A stretch of DNA of 64,000 bases from Citrifermentans bemidjiense Bem (GTDB lineage Bacteria > Desulfobacterota > Desulfuromonadia > Geobacterales > Geobacteraceae). This document shows positions 16,779 to 28,343 of the stretch, one piece after another. Within the stretch, counting starts at the first letter, position 1. Each line of letters begins with the position of its first letter. Under the pieces are notes generated by a model. The model was not told the origin of the DNA. It did not search any database and saw nothing but the letters and a program-made list of their open reading frames with translations. The stretch lies in NCBI RefSeq assembly GCF_000020725.1, contig NC_011146.1, positions 434,001 through 498,000 of the forward strand. The letters run 5' to 3'. Made by a program: the position numbers and the translations under genes.

Positions 16779-17711
16779 ATGAGCACTTCCAACAGCAAAA
16801 AACCGATGGTCCTAGTGACAGGGGCTACCGGGTTCATCGGCAGGAGGCTGGTAGCAGCCCTAGCCGAAGAGGGGATACCGGTGCGCTGCCTGGTGCGCAA
16901 CGTCGAGTCGCCTGTTCCCGCTTGCGGGGAGGTGGTCCAGGGGGACCTGCTGCAGAGCGATACCCTGGACCGGGCGCTGGAGGGGATCGAGACCGCCTAC
17001 TATCTGGTGCACGCGATGTCCGGCGATCGCGCGGGCTTCGAACGCCGCGACCGGGAAGCTGCCGAGAATTTCGTCGCCGCCGCCGCAAAGCAGGGGCTCA
17101 GGCGGGTCATCTACCTGGGCGGGCTGGGCGATGAGAAGGACGACCTTTCCGAGCACCTGGCAAGCCGGCTGGAGGTCGCGCGGATCCTGCAGGGGGGTCC
17201 CTTCAAGACCACCTACCTGCGCGCAGCCGTCATCATCGGCGCCGGCGGGGCCTCCTTCGAGATGATACGTGCACTGGTGGAGAGACTCCCGGTCATGATC
17301 ACCCCGCGCTGGGTCTCCACCCGCTGCCAGTTCATAGCGGTCGGGGACGTAATCGCCTACCTGGTGGGGTGCCTGCTGCACGAGCAGACCGCGGGTAAGA
17401 CCTACGACATCGGCGGGCCGGAAATCCTCTCCTACCGGGAGATGATGGAGCGCTTCGCCGAGATAGAGAAGAAGTTCATCAAGATCCTGCCGGTTCCCTT
17501 TCTTACCCCGAAGCTCTCTTCCTACTGGGTCTGGCTGGTCACGCCGATAAAACCCTCCATCTCGGCCCCTCTCATCGAAGGGCTTGGCGTCGAGGTCGTC
17601 TGCCGCGACGACAAGATTCGAGAAATTATTCCCCTGAAGCTGACGAGTTACGACGACGCGGTGAGAATTGCACTCGAGGAGGAGAGCGCTCCACCCAAAG
17701 AGTCATCCTGA
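16779..17711 (+). CDS. Atypical SDR, NAD(P)-binding epimerase-like protein
   Basis: 310 residues. The Rossmann motif VLVTGATGFIGRRLVAAL lies near residue 13, followed by GDLLQSDTLDRALEGIETAYYLVHAM. The usual YxxxK catalytic pair of classical SDRs is not evident, so it belongs with the atypical NmrA/complex-I-subunit-like SDRs. The C-terminal half has PVPFLTPKLSSYWVWLVTP, as in SDRs fused to DUF2867. The substrate is unknown; it might act on a quinone, lipid or isoprenoid. Confidence 0.78.
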   Translation: MSTSNSKKPMVLVTGATGFIGRRLVAALAEEGIPVRCLVRNVESPVPACGEVVQGDLLQSDTLDRALEGIETAYYLVHAMSGDRAGFERRDREAAENFVAAAAKQGLRRVIYLGGLGDEKDDLSEHLASRLEVARILQGGPFKTTYLRAAVIIGAGGASFEMIRALVERLPVMITPRWVSTRCQFIAVGDVIAYLVGCLLHEQTAGKTYDIGGPEILSYREMMERFAEIEKKFIKILPVPFLTPKLSSYWVWLVTPIKPSISAPLIEGLGVEVVCRDDKIREIIPLKLTSYDDAVRIALEEESAPPKESS

Positions 17712-17878
17712 AAATCGCCACGCCCCCCCTGCATTGCCCCTGCATAAATTAAAGATCAAAAGCTCAAGATTAATTAACTGCGTCCGAAGAGAGTACTGTT
17801 GCCGGAGCTTTGGTTTCCGGCGGATCAAGGTATTGTGACCCCCGCGGTGCGCAACCGGCGAGGTGGCGAGGGAGCAGC

Positions 17879-18277
17879 ATGAACTGTCTTATCGTCGAGG
17901 ATAACGAGTTCTCCCGCGAAGCCCTGAGGCTTTTCCTGGCGCCTCACGCCGAGATAGAACTGGCGGCGGACGGGCAGGAGGGAGTGGAGCTTTTCCAAAA
18001 TGCCCTTGCCCGCGGCAACCGGTTCGATTTGGTGCTGCTTGACGTGGTCATGCCCAAGCTGGACGGCCAGCAGGCCTTGAAGTTGATGCGCCAGGCGGAA
18101 AAGGATTATGCGGTAACGGAAAAGCAGAAGGCCGTCATCATCATGACCACGGCGCTCACCTCGGCAGAGCAGATGCAGCAGGCCCTGTGGGACGGCGACT
18201 GCACCGACTACCTGGTAAAGCCAATAGTGCGTGCCGACCTGCTGGCGCTATTGCGCAGGTACCGTTTGCTGGTTTGA
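17879..18277 (+). CDS. Single-domain response regulator (CheY-like)
   Basis: 132 residues from the ATG at 17879, preceded by GAGGGAG; the open frame from 17810 has no such site. It has only a receiver domain: acidic pair in VEDN, phosphoacceptor aspartate in LLDVVMPKLDG (about residue 57), and the lysine in LVKPI. There is no output domain, so it must act through a partner. It lies 35 bases before the PilZ gene. Confidence 0.9.
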   Translation: MNCLIVEDNEFSREALRLFLAPHAEIELAADGQEGVELFQNALARGNRFDLVLLDVVMPKLDGQQALKLMRQAEKDYAVTEKQKAVIIMTTALTSAEQMQQALWDGDCTDYLVKPIVRADLLALLRRYRLLV

Positions 18278-18312
18278 TAACCGCGCGCCTCGCGCGTGGC
18301 AAGGACATGGGC

Positions 18313-19029
18313 ATGGAACCTTATTACTACCGGGAAAACATCAGGAAAACGCTCGAGGAAGACAGCGCCGAGATAGCCGCGGGGTTCATCGACATCATCA
18401 AGGGCAACCTCCGGGTTCAGCTCAAGCTGGTGAACTATTTCAAAGGGCTCCCGATCAGCTATCCAGCCACCCCCGTCGAGATGGCCGGTTGTGTCCTGGA
18501 GCTGGATGTCCATCCCCAGCAGGCGGTGGCGCTGGAGCAAACCGGTTCCACTTTCATAAAGTGCAGCTACTTCGACCGCCCCATGCTGGCCGACGTCAAG
18601 GACGCCGACGTGCGCAGGATGATGGCATCGCTTTTCAATTTTCGGTTCGTAGAGATCCTGGCGGAACAGCGCGTGTCTTTGAGGCTTAAATTGGAGCCGC
18701 CATGCGACGCCCAGATCGTCGGCGCAGGCGGCCCTGTCGACGGGAAGGTGCTCGACATCTCCCTGGGAGGCGTTTCCATCAGGACCTCAGGTCCCTCAAA
18801 CCTGCGCGAAAGCGACGAGGTGGCACTGAAGCTCATGGTGCCGAACCTGTTGCAAAGCGGAGGGACCTCGTTAGAGGTAAGGTCAACCGTGGTTGCGGTC
18901 GGCAGCGAAGAGGAGGGGGAGGTGTGCCGGTTTTCCATCGAATTGGACCCGCATGTGGAGGGGGTCATCTCGCGCTTCATCTTTCAGCGGCAAGTGGACC
19001 TGATCCGGGAACTGAAGGAGCAGAGCTGA
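18313..19029 (+). CDS. PilZ domain protein (YcgR-like)
   Basis: 238 residues from the ATG at 18313, seven bases after AAGGA; an ATG at 18307 is also in frame. The N-terminal part resembles the flagellar-brake domain. The PilZ domain starts near residue 120 with QRVSLRLKLEPPCDA and continues GKVLDISLGGVSI, matching the (D/N)xSxxG motif for cyclic-di-GMP. Only one arginine stands where RxxxR is expected (RVSLR gives R-x3-R, which fits). It is likely a cyclic-di-GMP effector paired with the upstream REC protein. Confidence 0.82.
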   Translation: MEPYYYRENIRKTLEEDSAEIAAGFIDIIKGNLRVQLKLVNYFKGLPISYPATPVEMAGCVLELDVHPQQAVALEQTGSTFIKCSYFDRPMLADVKDADVRRMMASLFNFRFVEILAEQRVSLRLKLEPPCDAQIVGAGGPVDGKVLDISLGGVSIRTSGPSNLRESDEVALKLMVPNLLQSGGTSLEVRSTVVAVGSEEEGEVCRFSIELDPHVEGVISRFIFQRQVDLIRELKEQS

Positions 19030-19071
19030 AGCCGCGGCGGCAAGCGAGCCTTGGCGCCAAAGGAGCAGGCC

Positions 19072-19776
19072 GTGCCCGACAATCTCTTTATCCCGTCCGT
19101 CGACTTGAGGATCGGCTCGCTCGAGGAGTACAACCGCAGGCAGAAGGAGAAGGCCTCCTTGCGGCACGCGAAGGCGAAGCCGCGTCCCTGTATCACCATC
19201 TCGCGTGAATACGGTTGCACCGGGTACCCCACGGCGGAACTGCTCCGGGAGCGGCTTATGCAAAGGACCGGGGATGAGTGGGTACTGATAGACAAGGCCG
19301 TGCTCGAAGAGGTGGCAAAGCGCCATAACCTTTCGGAGGAGATTCTGCAGACGCTGGGGGCGGAGAACCGTATCCTGGACGAGATACTGGCCACCTTCTC
19401 TCCGCGCTGGAAAAGCAGCTACGACTACTTCCTGCCGCTATCCCGGCATGTCGTCGCCTTGGCCGAGCAGGGTAACGTCATCATCCTAGAGCTTGGAGGT
19501 GCCATCATCTCCAGGCACATCGAAAATTCCTACCACTTCAGGCTCTTTGGTTCAGCCCACTTCAAAACGGCGACCCTCGCCAGCCGGCTCGGACTGGAAA
19601 GCGAGCCGGCGGAAAAGCTGATGCACAAGCAGCAGAAAGCCCGCGACCACTTCACCCGTGATTTCCTGAATCAGGACGACCACGATCCCGTTCTCTACGA
19701 CCTGCTTTTCAACAACGACCGCTGCCCCACCGACCGCATCGCCCATGCAATAGCCGATTTCGTACTGGCGAGGTAG
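19072..19776 (+). CDS. Cytidylate kinase-like family protein
   Basis: 234 residues from the GTG at 19072, with AAGGAG seven bases upstream; a TTG at 19051 is a weaker alternative. The central part CITISREYGCTGYPTAELL resembles the modified P-loop of the cytidylate-kinase-like family (PF13189), with a later VIILELGGAII. The typical GxxGxGKS loop is absent, so kinase activity is uncertain. It lies 42 bases after the PilZ gene and may be co-transcribed. Confidence 0.78.
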   Translation: MPDNLFIPSVDLRIGSLEEYNRRQKEKASLRHAKAKPRPCITISREYGCTGYPTAELLRERLMQRTGDEWVLIDKAVLEEVAKRHNLSEEILQTLGAENRILDEILATFSPRWKSSYDYFLPLSRHVVALAEQGNVIILELGGAIISRHIENSYHFRLFGSAHFKTATLASRLGLESEPAEKLMHKQQKARDHFTRDFLNQDDHDPVLYDLLFNNDRCPTDRIAHAIADFVLAR

Positions 19777-19810
19777 GCCTGCGCCGGGCGGTGCGGGGGG
19801 GAGGGTGCTG

Positions 19811-20449
<639 letters not shown>

Positions 20450-20464
20450 TGCACAGAAACTGCA

Positions 20465-22408
<1,944 letters not shown>

Positions 22409-22728
22409 ACTCGCTGCTCTCCTGGAAAACGGCGTACGCTATGGTTGCTAAAAAACATAGGTGTTGCAGGAGTTGCTTAGCTGGGCGACATTATAAGCAA
22501 ATTGCCATGGCCGCCATAGGCAATTATGAATAGACGCGGCTAATGAGCTGGCCCGGGGCGAAGCCATGCCTGGTAAGTATGCTCCGGGCTTCGCGGCTCA
22601 GATAGCTATCGGCGCGGGCCTTGGGCGAGAAAAAGCCCCTCGCCCTGGCAGGCGGGAGGCTTGTGGAACGGCGGGGGGTAAGGTGGGAAGGCCCCGGCGA
22701 ACAGTCGACTTGCCGGAGGCGTTGGCGT
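22409..22728. other. Intergenic region with a GC-rich inverted repeat
   Basis: 320 bases between the kinase gene and the hydrogenase protease. An imperfect palindrome near 22554-22600 (GGGGCGAAGCC ... GGGCTTCGCGG) and a second at 22619-22648 (GGGCGAG ... CTCGCCC) could terminate the protease transcript on the minus strand, though neither has a T-run. No gene is evident. Confidence 0.4.
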
Positions 22729-23259
22729 TTACTGGTCCCATCGGAAGGGAGAGGATTTCGCCAGAGGCTTGACGTGGGCGCCGATCCTCTCCAACTCTTT
22801 TAGGACCGCCCCTTTCATCGTCTCCATCTGCAGGTTGACCTCTGCGGTAAGCTCAGAACCCACAGCAATGGACTTGGGCTGTACGCCTATGAGAACGAGT
22901 TCCGGGATGGCGTGCCCCGTCAGTTGGGCGACGCCCAGCAGGTCCTTCAGCCCGATCTGGTGCGGCGAGAGCTTCGCTTCCAAAGCGGAGGGGAGTTCCT
23001 CGCCGGTCAACCTCACGCAGGAACCTGGCCGCTTGCCGGTTTCGACCGCGTCTACCATGATGACATGGCTTCTCCCTTCCAAAAGCGGCAGCAAGTCGAG
23101 GCCCATGGTCCCCCCGTCGACGACGTCGACGCCACTGGGGAAATGGAACTCCCGCTGCAGTTCCTGAACGACCTTTGCGCCCACCCCGTCGTCGCTCATT
23201 ATGGTATTGCCGATGCCGAGAACTAGAATTCTCGGCGATGAATTTTGGCGTAAAGGCAT
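22729..23259 (-). CDS. [NiFe]-hydrogenase maturation protease
   Basis: 176 residues from the ATG at 23259 (GGGGGG upstream). The HyaD/HybD family signature is clear: LVLGIGNTIMSDDGVGAKV at the N-terminus, a second acidic residue in MVDAVETG, and the metal-ligand histidine in LSPHQIGLKDLL. This endopeptidase clips the large-subunit C-terminus after nickel insertion. No hydrogenase structural genes are in the window, so its target lies elsewhere. Confidence 0.88.
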   Translation of the reverse strand: MPLRQNSSPRILVLGIGNTIMSDDGVGAKVVQELQREFHFPSGVDVVDGGTMGLDLLPLLEGRSHVIMVDAVETGKRPGSCVRLTGEELPSALEAKLSPHQIGLKDLLGVAQLTGHAIPELVLIGVQPKSIAVGSELTAEVNLQMETMKGAVLKELERIGAHVKPLAKSSPFRWDQ

Positions 23260-23839
23260 CTTGCCCCCCTGTCGAACCCTCTCCAATCGCTGCTCCAGCC
23301 TAGTTTACAGGATAGGCTGCCGGCTTCACCGCGTATAGCTATCCATCGTTACTCCACTCGTACCAACCTGCGGCTTACAGACAAATCAATGATAATAAAA
23401 AATGGTTTTAGCGCAAGAGGAATTCTGAAAATAATATCTCTTCTTTTTACGATTTTTCGCGGTTTTATCCGTAGAACAAAACTTTATAATTAAAGCATAT
23501 GGGTGCAGTTCTCTGTCTCGACAGACGCCGGGCCTCTCGGCGGCCTATCCCCTGGCTCCCACTATCAGGCCCGTTCGAAAAACGCCAGGAAAAGCTCAAA
23601 TCTTGAACAGCACCCGCTGTGCTCCGGCGTGCAACTTGCTGTAAAAAGGCCTTTTCCAGCTGGCATGCATAATGCTTAGATTCTTCTGATTAAAAAAATT
23701 AAATTTGGAGGTCCTATGCCTGAGGAGATGTATCGCAACCGCGCGCCGCCTCCGCCTGGTGCTGAAGCTTTGGGGCGCCCGACTGGGACGCTTTCGACTG
23801 ATGTGAAAGCATCACCGGGTTTAACTATGGAGGTACGAG
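23260..23839. other. Long intergenic region with AT-rich stretch
   Basis: 580 bases between the divergent hydrogenase protease and the Fn3 lipoprotein. It includes an AT-rich stretch at 23380-23500, the sigma-54-like site at 23660-23676, and a 150-base leader before the lipoprotein ATG. Short palindromes occur at 23515-23530 (CTGTCTCGACAG) and 23800-23815 (GATGTGAAAGCATC). I could not match the leader to a known riboswitch. Confidence 0.4.
23660..23676 (+). promoter_or_regulatory. Sigma-54 (RpoN) type promoter
   Basis: CTGGCATGCATAATGCT has GG at -24 and GC at -12 with the exact RpoN spacing; the consensus is YTGGCACGrNNNTTGCW. Transcription from here would start near 23688, giving a leader of about 150 bases before the Fn3 lipoprotein gene. 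An enhancer-binding protein would be needed; no candidate site was identified. Confidence 0.6.
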
Positions 23840-24673
23840 ATGAAAAAATTAATGGTGATTGTAACGCTCCTTGTCACGTCACTTCTGTTCGGCTGTGGCG
23901 GAGGAGGAGGCGGCAGCGGCAGCAGCAGTAATAATAATAATAGCGATACCGCCAGTAACAGCGCCGACAGCGGAACCGGAGGTAGCACCGGCGGTACCGC
24001 AAACCCCGCCGGCGGAACCGGTGACAGCGCTGCAGGCGCGAATGGTGGAGGCGCGGGAGACACCGGCGCCACCCCAGTCCAGTCCCCGGCGGCGGCCATT
24101 CCGGGGGCACCGACCGAGGTCATGCTACAGCCGGGGAATGGTCAAGTCACTCTGTCCTGGAACCCCGTTGCCGATGCCACCTCGTATAACGTCTACTGGT
24201 CTACCGCCAGTGGCGCAGCGCTCAGCCAGGGCGCGCGAAAAACCGGCGTAGTCTCTCCTTGCTTGGTCACTGGATTGCAGAACGGTACGACTTATTACTT
24301 CGTTGTCACTGCGGCCAATCAATATGGAGAATCCAGGGCCTCGGCTGAAATGAGCGCCGCTCCGGCGGTGTTTTTCGTTGCAGAGATGGTAAGCGGTAAA
24401 AGCTTCGACTACACCTTCTCCACAGGCGCAGCGGGAACCGTCAGTTTCAGCGCCGACGGAACCTTCACCGGTCAGAACTTGAGCGTAGGAATGCCTTTAA
24501 CCGGGCAGTGGGTCATCAAGGATGGCGTGTTGACCTGCGTGTACCCCGGAGGAATAACGGAAACCCTGACGCTCATCTCGAGCACCTCCACCTCGTTCAT
24601 TGTTACCTACTTCGTCACCTATGCCGACGGCAGTAGCAGCAACAGCGTGGAGGGTACTTTCGTGATGAAATAG
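23840..24673 (+). CDS. Lipoprotein with fibronectin type III domain
   Basis: 277 residues. The signal peptide ends at a lipobox (LLFGC, Cys about residue 18), so the protein is probably lipid-anchored. Glycine, serine, asparagine and threonine repeats follow to about residue 90. A fibronectin type III domain (about 93-175) runs from GAPTEVMLQPGNGQVTLSWN to GTTYYFVVTAANQYGES. The last 90 residues are a beta-rich module with a repeated G-T-F pattern. It probably acts at the cell surface. It has a sigma-54-like promoter and a strong terminator, so it is a single-gene unit. Confidence 0.85.
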   Translation: MKKLMVIVTLLVTSLLFGCGGGGGGSGSSSNNNNSDTASNSADSGTGGSTGGTANPAGGTGDSAAGANGGGAGDTGATPVQSPAAAIPGAPTEVMLQPGNGQVTLSWNPVADATSYNVYWSTASGAALSQGARKTGVVSPCLVTGLQNGTTYYFVVTAANQYGESRASAEMSAAPAVFFVAEMVSGKSFDYTFSTGAAGTVSFSADGTFTGQNLSVGMPLTGQWVIKDGVLTCVYPGGITETLTLISSTSTSFIVTYFVTYADGSSSNSVEGTFVMK

Positions 24674-24703
24674 TAGTAACGAGCTTTGGCGGCAGTGTCA
24701 TGA

Positions 24704-24728
24704 GGCGGTCCTGGACCGCCTTTTTTTT
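24704..24728 (+). terminator. Rho-independent terminator
   Basis: GGCGGTCC (24704-24711 region) pairs with GGACCGCC, followed by eight T residues. It lies 31 bases after the stop of the Fn3 lipoprotein gene. Confidence 0.9.
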
Positions 24729-24749
24729 GAGGAGATTCCAAGCGAGGGC

Positions 24750-24775
24750 AAAAAAAGGCCTCCTTGCGGAGGCCT
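24750..24775 (-). terminator. Rho-independent terminator of the PEP-CTERM gene
   Basis: On the minus strand AGGCCTCC, a four-base loop and GGAGGCCT are followed by a run of T residues (plus-strand A-run at 24750-24756). It lies 30 bases after the PEP-CTERM stop. Confidence 0.88.
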
Positions 24776-24804
24776 AGGTGAGGTGTCGGTCGGTCAGCTG
24801 TTGA

Positions 24805-25440
24805 TCAGGCTTTGCTTCTTTTTCTCAACAAGCCAACTCCTGCCAGCCCGAAAGCGAGCAGGATGAAGGTGGAAGGTTCTGGAATGGGAGCAGCCTGCGG
24901 GGAAAAATCGATTTGTTTGACTTGTTCGAATCCCTCGGCGAAGGAAATATTGACCGCGTCGATCCAGTCGCCGTCGGGAGACACTATGCCTATCCGCTCG
25001 AAGTTCCGCCTGGCTTGGTCGATGTCGAAGGTGAGGCCGGTGTTAACACCGTTTTGGTTGGTGACGTTGACTTGGATTGTCCCGGCTGACACAAGCTGGC
25101 CCCGGAAAGAGAAGTCTCCATATTTCTCTTCGCCAAGAGGGGTAAAGGTGAGGGAGGTTAGCAAATCGGTCCCGGACTGCTTGATGTTAGCGTAGCCACT
25201 GGCGACAGTGACGGCTCCCATGGTAACCACGTCAATGGCGGGGTAGCTAATGTCATTGCCGCCGACATTGCCTGTGAAGTGGTTGGGGCTGATCATTTCG
25301 TTGTTTAGGTAAAAGCTGATGCCACCGGGATTGGGATCCACGACAAAGGTCGCACCTGCGGGAACGGCTGTCCAGAGTATGGCCAGTGCAGACACTGCAG
25401 CGAACGACAGGCGCAGCATGTTGGTTATACGCGTTTTCAT
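24805..25440 (-). CDS. PEP-CTERM sorting domain protein
   Basis: 211 residues. An N-terminal signal peptide (hydrophobic LSFAAVSALAILWTAVPAGA) precedes an extracellular beta-rich region, and the C-terminus is a classical PEP-CTERM tripartite tail: IPEPST, a hydrophobic helix (FILLAFGLAGVGLL) and basic RKRSKA. Such proteins are processed by an exosortase (EpsH/XrtA type) and often accompany exopolysaccharide export. Neither exosortase nor polysaccharide genes are in the window. Confidence 0.9.
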   Translation of the reverse strand: MKTRITNMLRLSFAAVSALAILWTAVPAGATFVVDPNPGGISFYLNNEMISPNHFTGNVGGNDISYPAIDVVTMGAVTVASGYANIKQSGTDLLTSLTFTPLGEEKYGDFSFRGQLVSAGTIQVNVTNQNGVNTGLTFDIDQARRNFERIGIVSPDGDWIDAVNISFAEGFEQVKQIDFSPQAAPIPEPSTFILLAFGLAGVGLLRKRSKA

Positions 25441-25882
25441 AACCTTTCTCCTTCGTCTTGCGGCGTCCTCTTAAGGACATTTGGTTTGTTCCAGGAATCC
25501 AACGGCAACTTTGGGCGCCTGGATGGTCACCTACCGGCCTTGCACCTTTTCATTTGCTCCTTCCCGACACCCACTCCATGGATACTCAATAACGAAACTG
25601 TAGCCGGTTCCGACACTTTCGCCAATGCGAATTCGGTTAAAGTCATTGATTTGTAATGATAATGAGAGAGGTTACGCAGGAAGTCCCAACCCTGCCTTTT
25701 GCCTTGCAGGGCTATCAGGAATGCTGTCGTGTTTAGGAGGAGAACGACCATTGCTTCAGGCATGGTGGGGTGCAAGGGTGCAAAAAATAAATGAAGTTTC
25801 AAATTGCCACACCGAAGAGAGATGCAAATTCTCAGTGGCATTGGTATTCAATATATCAACTGTGTTCGTCAAGAGGTGTGGC
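25441..25882. other. Intergenic region between divergent PEP-CTERM and chemoreceptor genes
   Basis: 442 bases. It must hold two divergent promoters. GTCC-TTAAGA-GGAC near 25470 is a small hairpin in the PEP-CTERM leader. The chemoreceptor frame is open from 25625, but the coding start is placed at 25883. No riboswitch consensus recognised. Confidence 0.4.
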
Positions 25883-27985
25883 ATGAGCATGCTTGGAAGT
25901 GGGCTTAGTACCAAAATCACCATCTGCGTGGCCGTAGCATTGATCGTTTCATTCGTTGCGAACATCGCGTATTTCAGCGTCAACACCCGGAATGAGGCCT
26001 ACGAGGCAGTCAAATCGAAGGCCAGGGCAGTACTGCTCCAAGCGGAAAGCTCTCGTAACTTCATGGCCTCCCTGAGAAGTAACAAAGCCTTCAACGAGGT
26101 AGAGCTAAAAAGCGCATTCGATGACAAACTGAAGTCTGCTACGGACAAGGTGGCCGCGGCACGGGAGACCGTTTTTTTCAACACCATCCCGATCATTGCA
26201 GCCATGAAAATCGCAGGCGAACACGCATCTGAATCGGGTTTCAAACTCAAGGTCCCTAAGGTTCAAGCTCGGAACAAACAGAACGAGCCGGACAGCACCG
26301 AACTCGTACTCCTGGACAGGCTACAAAAGGAAAACCTGCCGGAATTATTCATGGTCGACAAGGCCAGCAACGTTATTCGCTACCTGCGCCCAATCAAACT
26401 TACCGGCGAGTGTCTGGTGTGCCACGGGGTACCGTCCGACACACTCAATAAGGACGGGCTCGATCTGCTTGGAATGAAAGCTGAAGGATGGAAAGCAGGT
26501 GAGCAGCATGGTGCATATGAAATCCTCGACGATCTTGGTGCGATCGAAACTGCCATACGGCACAAGTTGCTTGTTTCTTTTGCCATTACCTTTGTCATCA
26601 CATTGGCGTCAATCCTGTTGCTTATATGGATGACCAAGGCTGTAATCATCAGGCCTCTCCGCACGATTGTGGTCAGAATGCAGCAGGTAGCTGACGGCGA
26701 CTTAAGCTCAGTCAGCGAAGAGTTGCGAAACGATGAGGTAGGTGAGCTGTCACGTTCAATCCACGGCGCCGTCGATAAAATGAGGACAACTCTGACCACG
26801 GTGCTGGAGAGCAGTTGCCATGTGGCAACAGCGGTTGGAACCGTGTATGCGACATCCGAAGAGATCGCGATCGGCGCAGACGAGGTGGCTATACAAGCGA
26901 GCACCGTCGCGACAGCTGGGGAGGAAATGGCTGCGACATCCTGTGATATCGCAAGCAACTGCCAGATGGCGGCAGAGGGGGCACGCGCTGCAACGGGCGA
27001 AGCTACTGAAGGGGCTGAGATCATCCGGAGCAGCATCGACATCATGTCGCGTATTGCTGACCAGGTGCGTGCTTCAGCAAATACGGTCGCAAGTTTGGGC
27101 AACAGAAGCGATCAGATCGGCGAAATCGTCGGGACTATAGAGGACATTGCCGATCAGACGAATCTCTTAGCCTTGAATGCCGCTATAGAAGCAGCAAGAG
27201 CTGGGGAGCAAGGCAGAGGATTTGCCGTTGTTGCCGACGAGGTGCGCGCCCTCGCTGAACGGACCACAAGGGCTACCCATGAAATCAGTGGCATGATCAA
27301 AGCCATCCAGCAGGAGACAAAGGATGCGGTTCAGGCAATGAACGAAGGCGTCCGGGAAGTAGAGCAAGGAACTGCGCAAGCGACCCATTCCGGTGAAGCC
27401 ATCGAACGCATACTCAACCTGATTAACGATTTGGGAATGCAGGTCAATCAGATTGCTACTGCTGCCGAAGAACAGACAGCCACGACCGGCGAGATCAGCA
27501 GCAACATGACTAGAATCAACGATATCGGCAGGAGTGTCGCAGGACATGCACATACCTCTGCGCTCCAAGCCGGTCATCTCAATGCCGGCGCTGAAGCCCT
27601 GCTGTCGTCGTTGGGCAAGTTCAAGCTCAATGAAAGTGACAGGCTGGTGCTGCGTAAGGCAAAGAGTGCCCATATGATCTTCGTGGGAAAGATCAGGGCA
27701 CATCTGCACGGGGCGCAGACGGTTGATCATAACCTGCTGCCGACCCATCTTACCTGTGCCTTCGGCAAGTGGTATCAAGGCGACGGCCAGAGCAGTTGCG
27801 GGCAGTTCGATTTGTTCAAAAAAATCGATGCGCCTCATGCCAAGGTACATGAGCTCGGCAAGCAGGCTATCATCGCTCATAACTCCGGCGACAAAGCGAA
27901 AGCGGGTCAATGCTGCGACGAAATGGTAGAAGCCTCAATGCATCTCATAGGGATCCTGGACAATTTGGCAGCACAATGCAAGTAA
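25883..27985 (+). CDS. Methyl-accepting chemotaxis protein with heme-motif sensor and CZB domain
   Basis: 700 residues from the ATG at 25883, preceded by AAGAGG; the frame is open to 25625 but the protein logically begins just before the first membrane helix. Order: TM1 (about 8-32), a periplasmic DUF3365/Tll0287-like sensor with a c-type heme motif ECLVCHG (about residue 174), TM2 (about 227-250), HAMP, and the signalling domain with the conserved hairpin ([29 protein letters not shown]). The C-terminus is a chemoreceptor zinc-binding (CZB) domain with H...[10 protein letters not shown] and HAKVHELG. It likely senses a redox or gas ligand outside and zinc or oxidant inside. Confidence 0.9.
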   Translation: MSMLGSGLSTKITICVAVALIVSFVANIAYFSVNTRNEAYEAVKSKARAVLLQAESSRNFMASLRSNKAFNEVELKSAFDDKLKSATDKVAAARETVFFNTIPIIAAMKIAGEHASESGFKLKVPKVQARNKQNEPDSTELVLLDRLQKENLPELFMVDKASNVIRYLRPIKLTGECLVCHGVPSDTLNKDGLDLLGMKAEGWKAGEQHGAYEILDDLGAIETAIRHKLLVSFAITFVITLASILLLIWMTKAVIIRPLRTIVVRMQQVADGDLSSVSEELRNDEVGELSRSIHGAVDKMRTTLTTVLESSCHVATAVGTVYATSEEIAIGADEVAIQASTVATAGEEMAATSCDIASNCQMAAEGARAATGEATEGAEIIRSSIDIMSRIADQVRASANTVASLGNRSDQIGEIVGTIEDIADQTNLLALNAAIEAARAGEQGRGFAVVADEVRALAERTTRATHEISGMIKAIQQETKDAVQAMNEGVREVEQGTAQATHSGEAIERILNLINDLGMQVNQIATAAEEQTATTGEISSNMTRINDIGRSVAGHAHTSALQAGHLNAGAEALLSSLGKFKLNESDRLVLRKAKSAHMIFVGKIRAHLHGAQTVDHNLLPTHLTCAFGKWYQGDGQSSCGQFDLFKKIDAPHAKVHELGKQAIIAHNSGDKAKAGQCCDEMVEASMHLIGILDNLAAQCK

Positions 27986-28343
27986 GGAACGCATAGTCAG
28001 GCATTGGAGCCCTATGTGGGGCCGGTTACAAGGCAGCAGAATGAGGCTCAAAAGCAAAATGGTCGATTCCTTTAAAGGAATCGGCCATAGTTTTGTGGGC
28101 TCCCACGGCGTTACGCTCAGCAAAATGTTTTCTCAAGTTCCAGTTGACTCCTATAAGGCGAAACCCTCCGCGTTCCACCAATTCCCGCAAGTCAGAACCT
28201 GTAATGGGATCTAGAAAGTAAAATTCCTTCTTTACATGCAGGCATCGAATGATAGAACTTAGAAGTTTTTAATTTAATTGACCATGGCGAGATGGCGATT
28301 GAGCCCGAAACCTCGGGGCGATTAAATAAGCAGGGGGAACGCG
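27986..28343. other. Intergenic region
   Basis: 358 bases between the chemoreceptor and the DJ-1 gene. It holds the hairpin terminator at 28059-28094. The AT-rich part before 28344 is presumably the promoter of the DJ-1 gene, but I see no clear -35/-10 pair and no gene. Confidence 0.4.
28059..28094 (+). terminator. Probable terminator after the chemoreceptor gene
   Basis: ATGGTCGATTCCTT pairs with AAGGAATCGGCCAT (one G-T pair) across a two-base loop, followed by AGTTTT. It lies about 75 bases after the stop. Confidence 0.65.

Noticed and set aside
23688..23839. Cyclic-di-GMP (GEMM) riboswitch in the lipoprotein leader
   Set aside because: The conserved GEMM blocks (GGCAAACC, GAAA, GACGCAAAGC) are not present, though the leader is long enough. 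A covariance search would be decisive.
23716..23931. 71-codon open frame before the Fn3 lipoprotein
   Set aside because: It has a ribosome-binding site but overlaps the lipoprotein gene by 92 bases and has unnatural Arg/Gln-rich end sequence; kept only as a possible leader.
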